Positions 1 through 12,888 of a stretch of 64,000 bases of DNA are shown piece by piece. Both the position numbers and the translations under genes were made by a program. The stretch covers positions 8,561,001 through 8,625,000 of the forward strand of contig JANTQA010000070.1 of NCBI GenBank assembly GCA_027625915.1, read 5' to 3'. The first letter of the stretch is position 1. Each line of letters opens with the position of its first letter. The notes below the pieces were generated by a model. The model was not told the DNA's origin. It saw only the letters and a list, made by a program, of their open reading frames with translations, and did no database searches. Source of the stretch: Anaeramoeba flamelloides. Its lineage: Eukaryota; Metamonada; Anaeramoebidae.

Positions 1-723
1 GCATTATTTATACAGCCGTTTTAAAAAAGTGAGGAAATTTTTAAAACTTTTAACAAGTTTTCTATTTTAATAGAGTGAAAACCTTTTCAGATTTAAAACT
101 TTTTGAAAAGTCTTATTTTAATATAGTCTGGACCCAAACTTTAAATATGTGGTAGAGGATGAGGTTTGAAGGAAAACACTTTTTAAAAACAAAGTTTTCA
201 CTTTATTAAAATAAAAAAACTTTAAAAAAGTATGAATTTTTAAAATATCATAAAAAAAAAAGTTTCCTCACACCCTTAAAATGACTAGAATTCAAATTTT
301 TAAATTTATCTTCAAAAGGAAGACTATTTTCTCAAATTCTTAGAGTTTTTCAGTACTATTAGTTACAAAATAAAGGGAACAAAATTTTCATTCAGCTTTT
401 CAAAAAAAGATTTTTTAGAAAACATCTAAAAGCCACACAAATTTATAATTCTTAAAAATTAACTTAAATTATTCAAAATACCTTTTTAGAGAATTGGAAC
501 TTGTGATGATTTGTTATAATTCTTGGGAGATTTTTTTGGAAGATTTCATGAAAATTATAATCTTTTTATTTTGTAATTAACAGCAATACCTTTATCTTTT
601 TCAGAATTGATGAGATCAACTTTTATGTACTTTTTTATTACTGATAGTATTTTAAGACACACTTAAACCATATAGAACTACTATTACTAACCTTCGGTAC
701 AACACACTTTAATTTGAGGCAAT
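1..723. other. Downstream flank of calcineurin B; no gene seen
   Basis: A+T-rich with stops in every frame. It holds the short dispersed repeat at 360-500. No ORF or RNA gene could be supported. Confidence 0.6.
360..500 (+). repeat. Short dispersed repeat, matches 27720-27880
   Basis: CAAAATTTTCATTCAG followed by an AAAAAAAGATTTTT run and AATTCTTAAAA ... CTTAAATTATT occurs again at 27720-27880. Function unknown. Confidence 0.45.
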
Positions 724-1499
724 TTATGAGTAAAAACCCAAGCCTAAGCTCTAAAAAAAAAATTAACAAAAAAACTTACTTGCAAAATTCTTTAAAGCTA
801 ATGCAACCGTCCATTGTTGTATCTACTTCTTCAATAACCTTCTCAACAATATATAAGATTTCATGAGTTTTTATAGATTCACCAACCATCAGTTTTAATA
901 ATGAAAATAATTCGTGCTCATCAATTAAATCATCACCTGCGATATCATATACTTTGAAAGCGTCTTTTTGTTTCAAAAGAAAAGAAAAATTTGAATAATG
1001 TTAGTGATTTTTTTTATTATTTTTTTTATTTAATTTACCACACAGAGATAAATTTGTGGGTTGGTTGTGAATTTTTGTTTGTTCGTTTTAGTTTTTTGGT
1101 TTTTCTTTTTGTTTGTTGGATTTAAAAAGGGATCTAAATGCCAAGAAATTTTAAAAGAAAAAGATTAAAAATCTTACACTTTAGCTTGTCTTCTTTGCTT
1201 CCATTAGGGCTAAACACAGAGAGTGTTTTTAGAAATTGCTTGAAATTTACACTCACTTTTTCAACGTCCTCACACTCAGGATCAAATAACCCAATAACAC
1301 GTATATTAAGTGGGTTCATTACCAGTTCTGGAATTGAATAAAATTCATCTAACGTAATCGAACCAGATCCGTCCTTGTCCAGTCGTTTAAATCTTTTGTA
1401 TAATCTTCTAATTTGTTTTTGGTTAAAATTAGACATTTCTTGAAGTTCTTCTAAATCTTCTTGAGTTAATTCGTCATCTTTGGAGAAAAGTCCACCCAT
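724..1499 (-). CDS. Calcineurin B (regulatory subunit), three exons
   Basis: Ca2+-binding regulatory subunit of the phosphatase calcineurin. Exon 1 is 1499-1178, exon 2 963-780, exon 3 probably 748-724; phases agree and give 176 aa against about 170 in the family. The start MGGLFS fits an N-myristoylation signal, as in known calcineurin B. Four EF-hand regions are visible: EF1 (residues 41-53, DKDGSGSITLDEF) is canonical, EF2 (about 72-86) has lost the loop pattern, EF3 (114-125, DIAGDDLIDEHE) and EF4 (155-166, DTTMDGCISFKE) are recognisable. The exon 1/2 junction builds a Tyr codon and gives KLKYAFKVYD, aligning with KLRFAFRIYD of animal proteins. The last intron (779-749) would be only 31 nt and the tail NLGLGFYS is not conserved, so the C-terminus is uncertain. 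An upstream divergent neighbour lies almost 5 kb away. Confidence 0.88.
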
Positions 1500-3079
1500 T
1501 TTAAATTAATTTTAGTGAAAAAGAGATAAAGTTAAAAAATGGAAAAAATGATTTCCATCACAATATGATCTCATTTCATATTCTGATATTTATTTTTCCA
1601 CAAACTTAATTAGATAAAAAGCACTATTTGTGTTTGTAATAATTCAAAGTATTGTCAGTTATCATCAGAAAATAGCAGATTTGAAATCCTTCACACCAAC
1701 TTTTTCGAAAAATGGAAATTGAGCTAAGAATTGACCAATATTTACAAGTTTTATTGGGAAAAAAAATATTTGTACAAAACAAAGATACAAAATTAGTATT
1801 AGAATTGATTGGATAAGGAAAAAATTAATTTTTTTTATATCCATTTTTAATCTTTTATTAATACCTGCTATCCTACTTTAAAAAGTTTTTTCAAATCCAA
1901 CTAAGTTTGGTTCAAGAATAATTGTCACTGTATAGTTCAAAAAGATTCGAACAGTAAAGTTCTTGAGAAGATTGATTTTTTCTGTAATTTTTTTTCCTTT
2001 CTTTTTTGAAGAATCAACTGAAGATTATTTTGCAAAAGTAAACTGAACCAAATAAGGCAATGGTTACCAACACAAATACATCTAATATTTGTTGCAAAAG
2101 AAATCAAACAAAATTTTGATTAAGGTAGCGACAACACAAAGTCAAAATATTCACTTTTTTAACAATTTCTTCAATGAAGATAGAAAAAAGGATTTTTTAC
2201 TTTTAGCTGTGCTTCATACTTTTTGATACACAAAATACTTATTTAAAAACAATTTTTTTATAAATTAAAACAAAATATTAATATCCACAATAGAATTGTA
2301 AAGTTGAATAGTTTCATCCAATTTTGGGTATGATAAGTGGTTTAACTTTTTGTTCTAATCTCAACATTCAATTGTGACATTTTTATTTTTTATTTGAAAA
2401 ATATTAATAAATTATTTCTAAGAAGACACTTTAAATAAAAAAAATCAACTTAAAAAAACCTCAGAAAAATAAACAATTTTGTTATCAAATCCATTCTGAA
2501 CATTCATAATAAAGTGAAAATGTTAACTTCAGGTATTAAAGCCCTTCTCTAATAGAACTTACTCTAAAATGTAAAAGGAATAATATACAATTTAGAAAGA
2601 AAAAAAAAAAAATATTAAAACAATCTTTAGATCTATCATTTTATGTATATATGATTGTGAAATATGTTGAATTTAAAAGATATTTTTTTACAAATTAATT
2701 AAATTAAAAAAAATTTTTTAACAAAAGTGATTTAAAAATTAAAATGAATTTCATGATTAGATTTATTCTAAAATATTGATTGTCAATTTGATTTAATATA
2801 ATAATAAGTTGTGAGTTAATGTTATTTTAATAAAAGATAATTATCATATATGTAACCTTTTGTTTAAAACGTAAACCAAAACTAAAAGTAAAATATCTTA
2901 GGATCTAATCACTAGTTTGATTTCTTTCTTTTATTTTATATTTCAAAATTGATATTATTTTTTGAAAATCATTGCCTTGATTTTAATTATTATTTTCCAA
3001 ACTCAAAAATATGTTAAAATCGCTCACATATTAATAAAGTATTAAAATTTGAATTAATTATTAACTAAATGAAAATCAA

Positions 3080-3640
3080 TAGTTTGATTTCTAAATTTTT
3101 TCCTTTTTTTTTTTTTTTTTTTTTTGAAATCCCACTATTCTAGAAGTTAGAAATAGAGTATTGGAAAAAATACTTGACTTTAAAATAAACCCTGACACAA
3201 TTTTTAAGTATTAATATTAAGATAATTGTAGTGTAATTTCTTTTATTTAAAACTGAATCTTTCATTCAACAATCAAACTTTTTAAATAATAACTAGCCAC
3301 TTACTAGAAGGATGGTTAATGAAATTACACTTGTATTATATTATTCATTAAATCAAAAAAAAGTAAAAAATTATAATTTTCGAAATTCATTGCAAACCTC
3401 TATAAAACTCTATTTATTTTTCAAAAAAAAGTTGATTTACTTTGGTTTCAAACAATTAATTGAGTATTATAGATAATTCACTTTAGTGAACTTTGGATGG
3501 GTTTATTAATTAGTTACTCAAAAATTTTGTTTGTTATAAAACTATTTTGTTTTTAATAAAATAAATGACACCTTATTTTTACTAAAATTGACAATTAATA
3601 ATCTTATCAGGGACAATTTTTGTAACATGGTATTTTTTTT
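3080..3640 (+). repeat. Dispersed repeat family B, copy 1
   Basis: Shares ordered blocks with 22890-23640: CACTTACTAGAAGGATGG / CACCCACTGGTTAGAATG, the TTGATTTACTTTGGTTTC block, and TCACTTTAGTGAACTTTGG. Diverged and non-coding; element type unknown. Confidence 0.6.
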
Positions 3641-4166
3641 AATACTATTTATATTTACCGATGTAAGTTCCAAATAAAAAAATCTTGAGAAATATACAAA
3701 GACATTCCTTTTTTTTGAATTATTTGAAGTTTTTATGCTATTTTAACCATATATTAAAATAAACTATTTTTGCCTAAATTTTTTTTTTATTTTGGAGTTT
3801 ATCAGATTTTTTATCTACTTTAAAACCTCACTTCTACATCCCTTAAAAATACACCTAAGAAGCTATTAAACCAATTATTTTTGATTTTCCATTAATTAAT
3901 AGAATGAAATGACCAATAACTCAGTAAAACCCAATAATTTGTACGTGGACCAATAATACTATTAATTATGACTCTATAATTTTGGTTTTTACATTAGAAT
4001 AAAAAAAAATCAAGAAAATTCCAAAATAATTGAATTTTTTCAAAACAATAATTTATTTAAATCTCTTAATAAAAGATAGTTAATAAGTGAATAAAAATCA
4101 AATGTTGAGATTTTTATTATATTTCAAGAATTTCTGTTGAATGTCCCACTGCTTAAGGGATTAGAT

Positions 4167-4925
4167 TAAACCACGTAGAAGTCTAAGATCAAAGTATGTT
4201 ATTATTGGACGTAACTACATTAGTACTATATGATTCAAATGTCTCTAAAAAAAAACGATTATTCGAGTAGTAATATTTTTTTGATTATAATCAATTAAAA
4301 TTGATCCAAGTATTTGGAAAAAACCCAATAATTTCAGAAAAAAATCAGCATTTCACCACAAATTTAAAGGTTGAATTATAAATAATCAGATCACAAATGT
4401 GTAAAATATCTTTTTTAAATTTGTGGTAAAATGTAGATTAATACCTAAAAAATTCAATTGTTTTTATAAATTACATAATTAACCTATAGATTCTTTTGAC
4501 GAATTATTTCTGAAATCATAGAAAAATATTCCTGTTACAATTATTTTTGTCAAAAGCAAACAAAACTAATCAGTCTTTGTGCTTTTATGTTTATGATTAT
4601 AAAGTAAATCTTTGAAATTAAAAAATTCGAAAAATAGTTACTTTTTAAATGTTCTAAATATGAATTATTAAATACCCGAAATACGATTATTTTGGGTTTC
4701 CTAATTTGAGATTTGGAAAAGGAATTAAAAAAAATTTTTTTCCAAAATGAAACTTTTTTAATTGTAATCATTAGAAAAAAATAAAATAAACTTATTGTGC
4801 AAAAAGATTTATATAAGATTTTTTATAGCTATTTGAGCAATGCAGAACTAATACCATTTACACCAAATTACAACATACTTTGATTATAGAGAAATCAATA
4901 GTGACACTAATCCCTTAACAGAAAA
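4167..4925. repeat. Imperfect inverted repeat pair with an internal hairpin
   Basis: AAGGGATTAG and ATCAAAGTATGTT, about 24 nt apart at 4155-4210, recur in inverse orientation at 4870-4925. Within lies a second inverted pair, 4349-4368 with 4414-4433 (CATTTCACCACAAATTTAAA and its complement, one mismatch). The ends also resemble AGTGACACTCATCCCTT near 35265, so this may be a decayed non-autonomous element of about 770 bp. Confidence 0.4.
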
Positions 4926-6532
4926 TTTTTTGTTTATTTCTTGAAAAATACAATTACAGCCTAAAAGTGGTTAGTATCCTTTTTTTTTGAAAATTGTGTT
5001 CTTGGAAAAATGAAGGATTCTGGTGATAAACTCCTCTTTGAATAAATTTACGTAAATGGATCGACCTCGATTTTTTTGGAAATTCTTTAGTAATGAACCA
5101 ATTTTCTTAAAATATTATATTTGATTTTAATGTTATCAAATACTACTGGAATAATAAGAATGAAAATACCGGGAATATACGTTCTTCAAAATATTAATTT
5201 AAAGGGGTTTTATTGTAAAAATCAAACCATTCGCCAATCTAGAAAAACATCGAATAATAAGTATTCTTAGATATCTGAAAAAATTCTCTTTTTATAGATC
5301 TAGCCAATTTCATCTTGGTAGAATTCATTTTGAGAATTTTATTTCTAATTCAATTTTTCAATTTATTTGTCAAATTAAAATATTTTTAAATTTCAAAAGT
5401 AATTTTGACAAATAAAAAAATTAAAAGAAACTAAATTTTTTAAAGAGAGACAATAAAAATAATCTCCAAAACTAACACCCAACAACAACTATAACAATAC
5501 ACCTCTTTAAATATGGTTTGAGTTTTGGAAACATTTCCAAGATAAGAGGAATTATTACCTAATGAAGAAACACTAAAAAAATAAAATCCCAAAACAACAT
5601 TTTGAGTTAAAAAAAACTATCCAGATTTATATGATCAGAACTTTAAAATAAAGAAACTCACCCAACCATTCTTCGGTTGATAAAAATAACAGATAAATTC
5701 AAAATAGAGGAAAAATAAAGTGAAAATTTTTAATCGAGGTAGTTTCAATCAATCATTTTTTACATTTACACTTACTTTGAACAACTCATTTTCAGTTTTG
5801 CTAATTGTTCTTTTTGATGACAACATCAACTGAACGAGGTATACAGATTAAAAGAGTAAGGTCTTTTTGTTTTCTCTTTTCAATTTTCAGATTTTTTCTT
5901 TTAACAAAGTTCTTCCAAAAGAACAAAAAAAATACGACAACCTTTTCAAAATTCAGTTGTTCATCGATCAATTCATTGCCTTTTAAAAAAAGAGCCTACT
6001 TCTTTAACAAAGCACTAAACGAAGTTTGTACACATTCAATTTATAAAACGAATGATAGTTGAGGTGAATAAAATAACCGATTCTCTCAAATATTTGAAAC
6101 AAATGTGTAAAAATCAATGTCTTCGATTTTAATAATAGCCAATAAATATTTTTAGTCAAATAGAATGTTTTATCTTTCCACCTGTTATCTTGAACTAAAT
6201 TTTTTTAAGTTTGTATCTAAAAAATCTTCTGACTTTGGCAATCTTTTCCCTTTAAAAATGTCTGAAAGATTTGGAAATTGTCCGAAAGATTTGGTATGGC
6301 CCATGAAATTGTAAAAGCCATTAGATTATTTGTGGTGTGACTCAATTCTTTTTCATCCCCTAACTACCTTTCAAAATTCTAAAAACAAAAATGGGAAAAA
6401 AAAAAAAAAAAACAAAATAACAAAAACAAAAAGGAAATTGAAGAAGAAAGAAAAGAATACGAAAATGAGAGAGAGACTTTTATTGAACAACTTCTTCAAG
6501 TCTTAAAATCAAAAGATCAGGAGATAGGCGAT

Positions 6533-7501
6533 ATGGTACGTATCTTAGAGAAACTGACGAATCACCATAACAAAGTGCTCGAAGCGATTGGCAAGCTTGA
6601 AAGGCAAAATCAGATGGGAGAGAAATACAATGTGCAATTAAACCAGTTGAATCTCCAGCAACAGACATTGAGAAAACAGATCAATTCCAAGCTACCACAA
6701 GAATTGAAAATCCACAAAGAAAAATTGGATCGATTAGTTGTAAGGAAGGGCGAATTACAAAAAGAGGTTTCCAAAATCCAAAAGTTGATTGACGAAGAAG
6801 GAGGAGCATTCCATGAAATGTCAAAAACGGTTGAAGAATTGACAAACCAAATCAAGCAAGCTGACCAAGAACGCCAAGATATTCTCAGTTTGGCAAAGAA
6901 AAGAAGACAAGAATTAATTGAAAGGCATTCTCATCTCAATAATTTGCTTGAAGAAAAAAAAAACAATCCTAATTTTAATTTAAACACCAACACCAACACG
7001 AACACGAGCACGAGCATGAATACAAACAACAACAACAGTAGTAATAATGACAATAATGACAATAGTAATAATGAGAATAGTTCCAATTCACAAGAAAGTC
7101 CAAAAATTATTTCAAGAAAAAATACACAATTATCAAGCTCAATCAATTTAAAACGTGAAACAAGCCAACTCAGCGAAAAGAAAGTTTTCCCAACCCGTTC
7201 AGGAAAAGTTGATTTTCGTTCTGAAAAAAAAAGAATGGGTAGGTATAAATGGTCACATAATTTTATTAATTTAGAAAATGGGTCTCTTCAAATTTTTGAT
7301 AAAGAAAATGGCAATTTAAAAAAAACCTTGGATATTTCTGGCGATTCCCGCACTTTTAAAAAGGTTTCCGTACAAAAAAGAAAACATTGCCTCGAAATTA
7401 AAATGATGGATAACTCAATTCATATTTTTTCTGTTGATCGCTTGGATGACCTTTTGGTTTGGTACAGAGATTTAAGGGAATGCAGAAATTCCAAATTATA
7501 A
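6533..7501 (+). CDS. Coiled-coil protein with C-terminal PH domain
   Basis: Unnamed protein of at least 322 aa. Residues about 1-140 are heptad-rich, charged and predicted coiled coil; residues about 143-185 are a low-complexity linker (Asn/Thr then Asn/Ser). Residues about 228-320 look like a pleckstrin-homology domain: GRYKWSHNFINLENGSLQIF opens it, a basic strand pair follows, and it closes with the helix DDLLVWYRDLREC containing the invariant Trp. PH domains bind phosphoinositides or proteins, so membrane-linked scaffolding is likely, but no family name can be given. The first in-frame ATG is 6533, yet the frame is open back to 6383 and those codons (KKEIEEERKEYENERE) continue the coiled coil. 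A better-looking ATG at 6391 (ATGGGA then an A-run) lies one base out of frame across the poly-A tract 6396-6412. The true N-terminus is therefore probably about 47 residues longer. Confidence 0.8.
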   Translation: MVRILEKLTNHHNKVLEAIGKLERQNQMGEKYNVQLNQLNLQQQTLRKQINSKLPQELKIHKEKLDRLVVRKGELQKEVSKIQKLIDEEGGAFHEMSKTVEELTNQIKQADQERQDILSLAKKRRQELIERHSHLNNLLEEKKNNPNFNLNTNTNTNTSTSMNTNNNNSSNNDNNDNSNNENSSNSQESPKIISRKNTQLSSSINLKRETSQLSEKKVFPTRSGKVDFRSEKKRMGRYKWSHNFINLENGSLQIFDKENGNLKKTLDISGDSRTFKKVSVQKRKHCLEIKMMDNSIHIFSVDRLDDLLVWYRDLRECRNSKL

Positions 7502-9224
7502 TTAATTTATTAATGAATATATAATATATATATATATATATCGATCTATCTATCTATTTATTTATATATATATATATTATTGATATATTTTACATTTATT
7601 TATTTCCACTTGATTTATTGATTGATTTTTGATAATAATCAAAGAGATAAGTAATTTCTTTTTTTTTTTTTTTTTCATTTGGTTTTGTTAGAATCACTTT
7701 CTTCTTCTAATTGTATTTTTTTTTTTTTGATCTACGACTGAAAGAATCTAAAACTAAGTTATTTCCAAAAAAGCAGGGTATTTTATATATATATATTTCA
7801 AATAATATTCTCTTTGAAAGTATTTCTTTCTTACTCGGTAATATAAAATTAAGATGAATATTACTAATAACTGAATCCGCATTTAAGGTAAACTTTGTTT
7901 CAGTCAAATGGCTCCAACAATGTTTTTAACAAAAACCAATTATTTTTGATAATTAACCTTTGAAGAGCAAATAAGAGAAATAAGTAGAATAATACATATC
8001 TGAGAATAGTTGATATAATTATTAAATAAATATAATCACTTTATTTTTTTTGTAAAAAATTGAAAAAAAAATTATTCTTGGGAATAATTGCGAAAAACAA
8101 CAATTTTCATTTTGATCTTCAATTGAAGAACAAGGATAATTACAATAGAAATATAATTTTTCTATAATATTTTTCACACATTCAATAACATTAGAATAAC
8201 ATTATTTTGCCAATTTACTATCGATCTTGCAATAAAAAAAAAAAATGCATAATAATAACTACCTTTTTTATAAAATTGAAAAAAAAAAAAATTATTTCGA
8301 TTTAGAAATTTTTCAAAAAATAAAATTTTTCTGGGAATATCCATTTGAAACCCTAAAAAAATACTTAATTATTCGATTATAACGTTACCCTTTTGACTGG
8401 AAAATAGTTTATTTCAAACATAACCAAACATTTAAATATATATATTTCTATAGTAAAAGATTTTTCTAAAAAAAATAAAATAATAAAATTTCGTATATTA
8501 AAAGAAAAAATCAATTCTAAAAAGAAATTTAAACAATTTTGAACTATAATAAGAGTATTTAAGTAACTTTTTATTTTAATTTTTCCACGTGAAAATAATT
8601 TTTTTTTTTTTGAAATTAATTAAAAATATAATATTTTGTTATCTTTTGATTTTTTTTGATCATTGGGTTACTATTCAAAAAATTGTTTGGCCATTTTAAT
8701 ATTATCAATTTAAAGTTGAGTTTTCAACTGATCGAAAACCAAAAAAAAGAAGTCGAATATTTTTTTGTTTAAAATGATAAGAGGAAATCTACCAAATAAA
8801 AAAAAAATCTCAGTAAATTCTTTAATAAAAAGTACATTCAAATATTATTGGCTCATTTTTTTGTAAAATAACTTAACCTGTTTTGATATCGAGTTCATGA
8901 AGTAAATTACCTCCTTTATCTTTGTATAAGATAAAAGAAAGCAATAAAAAACCGAAAATGGAGAAATTAACAATAATTTCAATTAACAAAAAAAAATATA
9001 AATTATCAGTTCAAGATGTTGTAAATATAACAATTTATTTGGGGTTCAAAACTTTTCGATCAAAGGTTGATATATCGACATTAAATATCAAAAAAAAAAA
9101 AATCAAAAATAAATCAATAATACAATTACTGTGCTCATTTATTCAATAATTTAATTGATTATATTACCTTGAAAAAAAAACCTTTTTCTTTAAAGTATTT
9201 ATTTAAAGTAAACTATTTTTCATA

Positions 9225-9835
9225 AATTTTGACTCACTTTATAATGTTAATGGGAGTTGTTTTGAGGGTTTATTCCAATATTCTTTACAAAAAATATTTT
9301 CAAATTTTTGGATCAGAATCATTTTTTTCTAATTTTTCAAATTTTAGTTTTGCTTTAGCAAATTTTTTTTTTTTTCTTTTTTTTTCTTTTATTTTTCTTT
9401 TTCTTTTTCTTTTTCTTTTTCTTTTTCTTTTTCTTTTTTTTCTTTTTCTATTTTTTTCTTTTTTTAAAAAGATCATGTGGAAAAAAAAAAGAGAAAAAGA
9501 CAAATAATCACTAAGAAAATTGAGACTCTGTAATGTCTTTTAAAATGGATTTAATTATTCATAAAAAATATTGTTGTTCAACTTTTTTTCAGTGAAAGTT
9601 CAGTAATAAAAAATAGGTAATGCTCATTTCAAAAATTGTGACTCACTTTTTTTTAGTTTTTGGTTTTTAATTTTTTTAATTTTTAATATATCAGGCTTTT
9701 ATAGATTTAGAATGACTTAAAAGTGAATTACAAATCATATTGAGTTATTAATTGTTCTTGAATACTAAAGGATAAATTTTTTTTTTCAATTTATTATTTC
9801 AGCTGAGTCACAATTTTTGAAAAAGAGTTTAGTTT
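9225..9835. mobile_element. TGACTCA-ended repeat element, copy 1
   Basis: Shares blocks in order with 33715-34245: TCACTTTATAATG near the start, TGAAAGTTCAGTAATAAAAA in the middle, and a 3' module. The module 9627-9822 has perfect 19-nt inverted ends (TTTCAAAAATTGTGACTCA). The left outer end repeats a diverged form of the same terminus. A TTTTTC-rich simple repeat (9370-9445) interrupts this copy. No plausible protein is encoded; open frames here are low-complexity. Confidence 0.7.
9370..9445. repeat. TTTTTC simple repeat
   Basis: Imperfect array of CTTTTT units; read on either strand it gives long Lys/Arg or Phe/Leu frames that are artefacts. Confidence 0.9.
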
Positions 9836-10881
9836 GATTTTGATACTCGTCTGCTTTTTTTTTATAATATTACACATGGGATTGAAAAAAAGGGGGGATT
9901 TCATTAATTGAATGAAAAACATTATTTCAGTCAAATTATCATTGATTTCGAACTTTTAAATGATAAAGATCTTATATAAATTTTAAAAAAATACCAAAGA
10001 ATTATATACAAATAACTCTAGAAGAAATTTTTCATGAACTAATTGAAATAATTTTTTTTTAAATTTTTTTTCTTATTCTTTAATTTTTTATCTTACGTAA
10101 TTGGTTGAATGTATCGATAAAAATAAAATATTTTGGAAGAATTTCTAAACAACTGATAAAATAAAAATAAGTTCAAAATACGAAAATTTTCAAATAATAA
10201 TAATAATATCAAAAAAGAGAGAGAGAGAGAATTTTAATACAAAACAATATCTATATGAAAAAATCCTGGCGTTTTTAAATATAAAATTAGTTGCGAATAA
10301 AATTTCAAACCTCTCAAATCATCAATAATATCGAATCTGACTGTTAATAAGATAATTACTTACTGGTGATTTTGATTTTAATTATCCTTTTTTTCATTTT
10401 TTGCTTTTTTTAGCTGTAACATATTCAACAGTTGGAAAATGAAAAAAAAGATAAGAATAAACCAATTTGAAAATAGCCTGCCAGTATGAAAATTGAAAAG
10501 GTTTAAGTTTGATTTAGAATGAGTTAGATATAGGAATTAAGAAAGACCATTATTGTATTGATGTTTGGAACAAAGAAAAAAGACAATCATAAAAAAAAAA
10601 AATTCCAAAAAAATACCCAGATGTATTGCAACTTTATCTTGAAAATGAGATTATAAAGAACAAAAGTTTGAGTGTAAAGAGTAATTAAAAAATGTAAAGA
10701 TCTTTTTCTCAATTCACCTCGTTATGCGATTTTTATTGATTTTTATTGATTTTTTAATTTTTTTCTTTACAATTTACAAAAAAAGAGTTCTGATTTTAAA
10801 ATAAAAGGACATCGATTTTTAAAATATTTAATTTTAATTTAACTTGTTTTGTTTTAATATATTTTAAATATCCTTTCAGCG

Positions 10882-10915
<34 letters not shown>
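10882..10915. repeat. TA microsatellite
   Basis: Uninterrupted alternating TA run in intergenic DNA. A similar imperfect TA/TCTA run lies at 7525-7577, just past the coiled-coil/PH gene. Confidence 0.95.
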
Positions 10916-10920
<5 letters not shown>

Positions 10921-12888
10921 AGAGTTTCTTTGATTATTGAATAATACTTTACAATTAATTTGAATCCATTATGAATAATTCTTGAAATTTTATGTACCCT
11001 TTTATTTAAAAAGGGGTTTATATATCTTAGTACTCCGAATATCATAATTGACTTGGAAATAAAATTTTTAATTTGGATTGTCATGAAAAGATATTAAATA
11101 AATTATAAATATTTATCTTAGAAAGAAATTTTCAAGGTTAAAAATTGTCAAGGTGCATACATAAAGAAAATATTTATGAAAAAAAAATTTCAATATTTGA
11201 AAAATTTTTCTTGGTTATTGTGATTTTATTATTTTCCAATAGGAAATTTATCCCATAAAATATTTTTAAATATTATGTTTTTGAAAAGTTTTCCTAAAGA
11301 TCAAAAACTCCCATGTTTTAATAATTTAAACTTTTCATCTTTTATGTAAATTATTTATGATATTTTGTATACCAACATTACCAAAAATTCTTGAATAAAC
11401 AATTTATCATAAACAATATTTAAACATCATATCGAAAATTTGTGTTCACCATCCCCATTTCAATAAAAAAAGGCTAGCCAAAAATGAAAAATTCATTTTT
11501 TAAAGAATCAAGCCAACATAAAATTGTTTAGAAATAACAGAACTAATAAAATTCGGAGTAGAATTAGAATTCATAAAAGCAATACCTGAACTAACCATAA
11601 ATTTTGGAAAAAATAAAAAATTGTTATATCTGTGAGATATACAAATATTAAAAAAAAAAAAAATCTTTGAAAGTATTCATATTCGTAAATTAATAAAACA
11701 AATTAACAATAATATTACCAATAATCTATTTTGTGCATATTAATGGGTTTTCAAAATATATTCATCTAAATATTTCCCAAAAAATGAAACTTTTAAACAC
11801 TTTTTTGTACCAAACAAGATAATTCCAAAATCAATAAAAACAATCGGGAAATATTACCCATACCTAATGAATTTTATAAATTATAAAAAATATATTAAAA
11901 TTTCCCTTATATTGAAAGTTTGGTTGGGATTAATACTTTAAAAAAAACAATTTTTATTACCAAAAAGAAGAAAATTAATTTATTTTTAAGGGAAGAAGAA
12001 CTTCCTATTTCAAGATCAAAAAGAAAAAAATAATCTCGAATTTTACACCTAAAAAACAACCTATAAAAGTCTGATTAAAAACTTTGATAAGAATAAATAA
12101 AGTTGTGTCTTACAAATAAATAAATTGGGTTCTTATAAAAAATCAATTAATAATTGTGAATAATGTTGTATATTCAAATTCTAATTTCCGAATTGAATTT
12201 AATAAAGATATTTTAAAATAAAATTTCACTGCATCCTAGAAAATAGATTAAATAAATTATGGCAAGGGTTTAACTTGAGATCAAACTCATTGCTTGATTT
12301 TCAATGGATCAATTTTCTGTAGTTTCTGAACGAATTTTCAATTTTTCAACCCATTTTAGAATCTGAAAATTTAGTTTTTTCAGATCAAAAGAAAATCCTT
12401 TTTGTGATCCAATTTATTTAATTTTTTTTTAATTATTAGTATTTGGATTATCCTCATATCCAACATTTTCAAAACCTTTATAAGAATCAAAATTTGATTC
12501 ATATCAAAATTCATGGTAACCTTTGAATGGTTGTAAGTATTATTTTGAAATTACTAAAAGTGTTAAATTGATTTTAGTAAAACAGAAAAAAATGTATGGA
12601 AATGGCACACATTCAAGAATGAAAAAGTTTTAAAAAAAAACAAAAACAAATACTCTTTCGCTTAAAACAATATTCTTTATATTTATTTAAGGCCGAAGAT
12701 CAGGAACAAAGTATATTGAGTAATAAAAATTATTAAAATAGAAAAAAAATTCTCAAGTTATTCAAAATTTCTGAATACTTTTTGGTGAGCCGATTTTAAT
12801 TATTCCCAAAGCCTTGAATAGATTCAAATAAAAAAAACATAATGCTTCATTGAAAATGGTTCTGTATTCAATTTATAGGAGAGCAATT

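Larger units (their letters stand above)
1500..6382. other. Repeat-rich intergenic region
   Basis: Shared upstream region of two divergent genes. Holds family B copy 1 and the inverted repeats at 4167-4925. The frame at 5805-6062 is Phe/Ser-rich with no domain and is not called. Confidence 0.6.
7502..12888. other. Intergenic region between two convergent genes
   Basis: Holds TA runs, the TGACTCA element copy 1 and poly-T/A tracts. Open frames at 8922-9149 and 10854-11084 are low-complexity without domain features. Nothing else supportable. Confidence 0.6.

Noticed and set aside
9229-9507. Long Phe/Leu frame on + and Lys/Arg frame on -
   Set aside because: Both are readings of a TTTTTC simple repeat inside a mobile repeat element.
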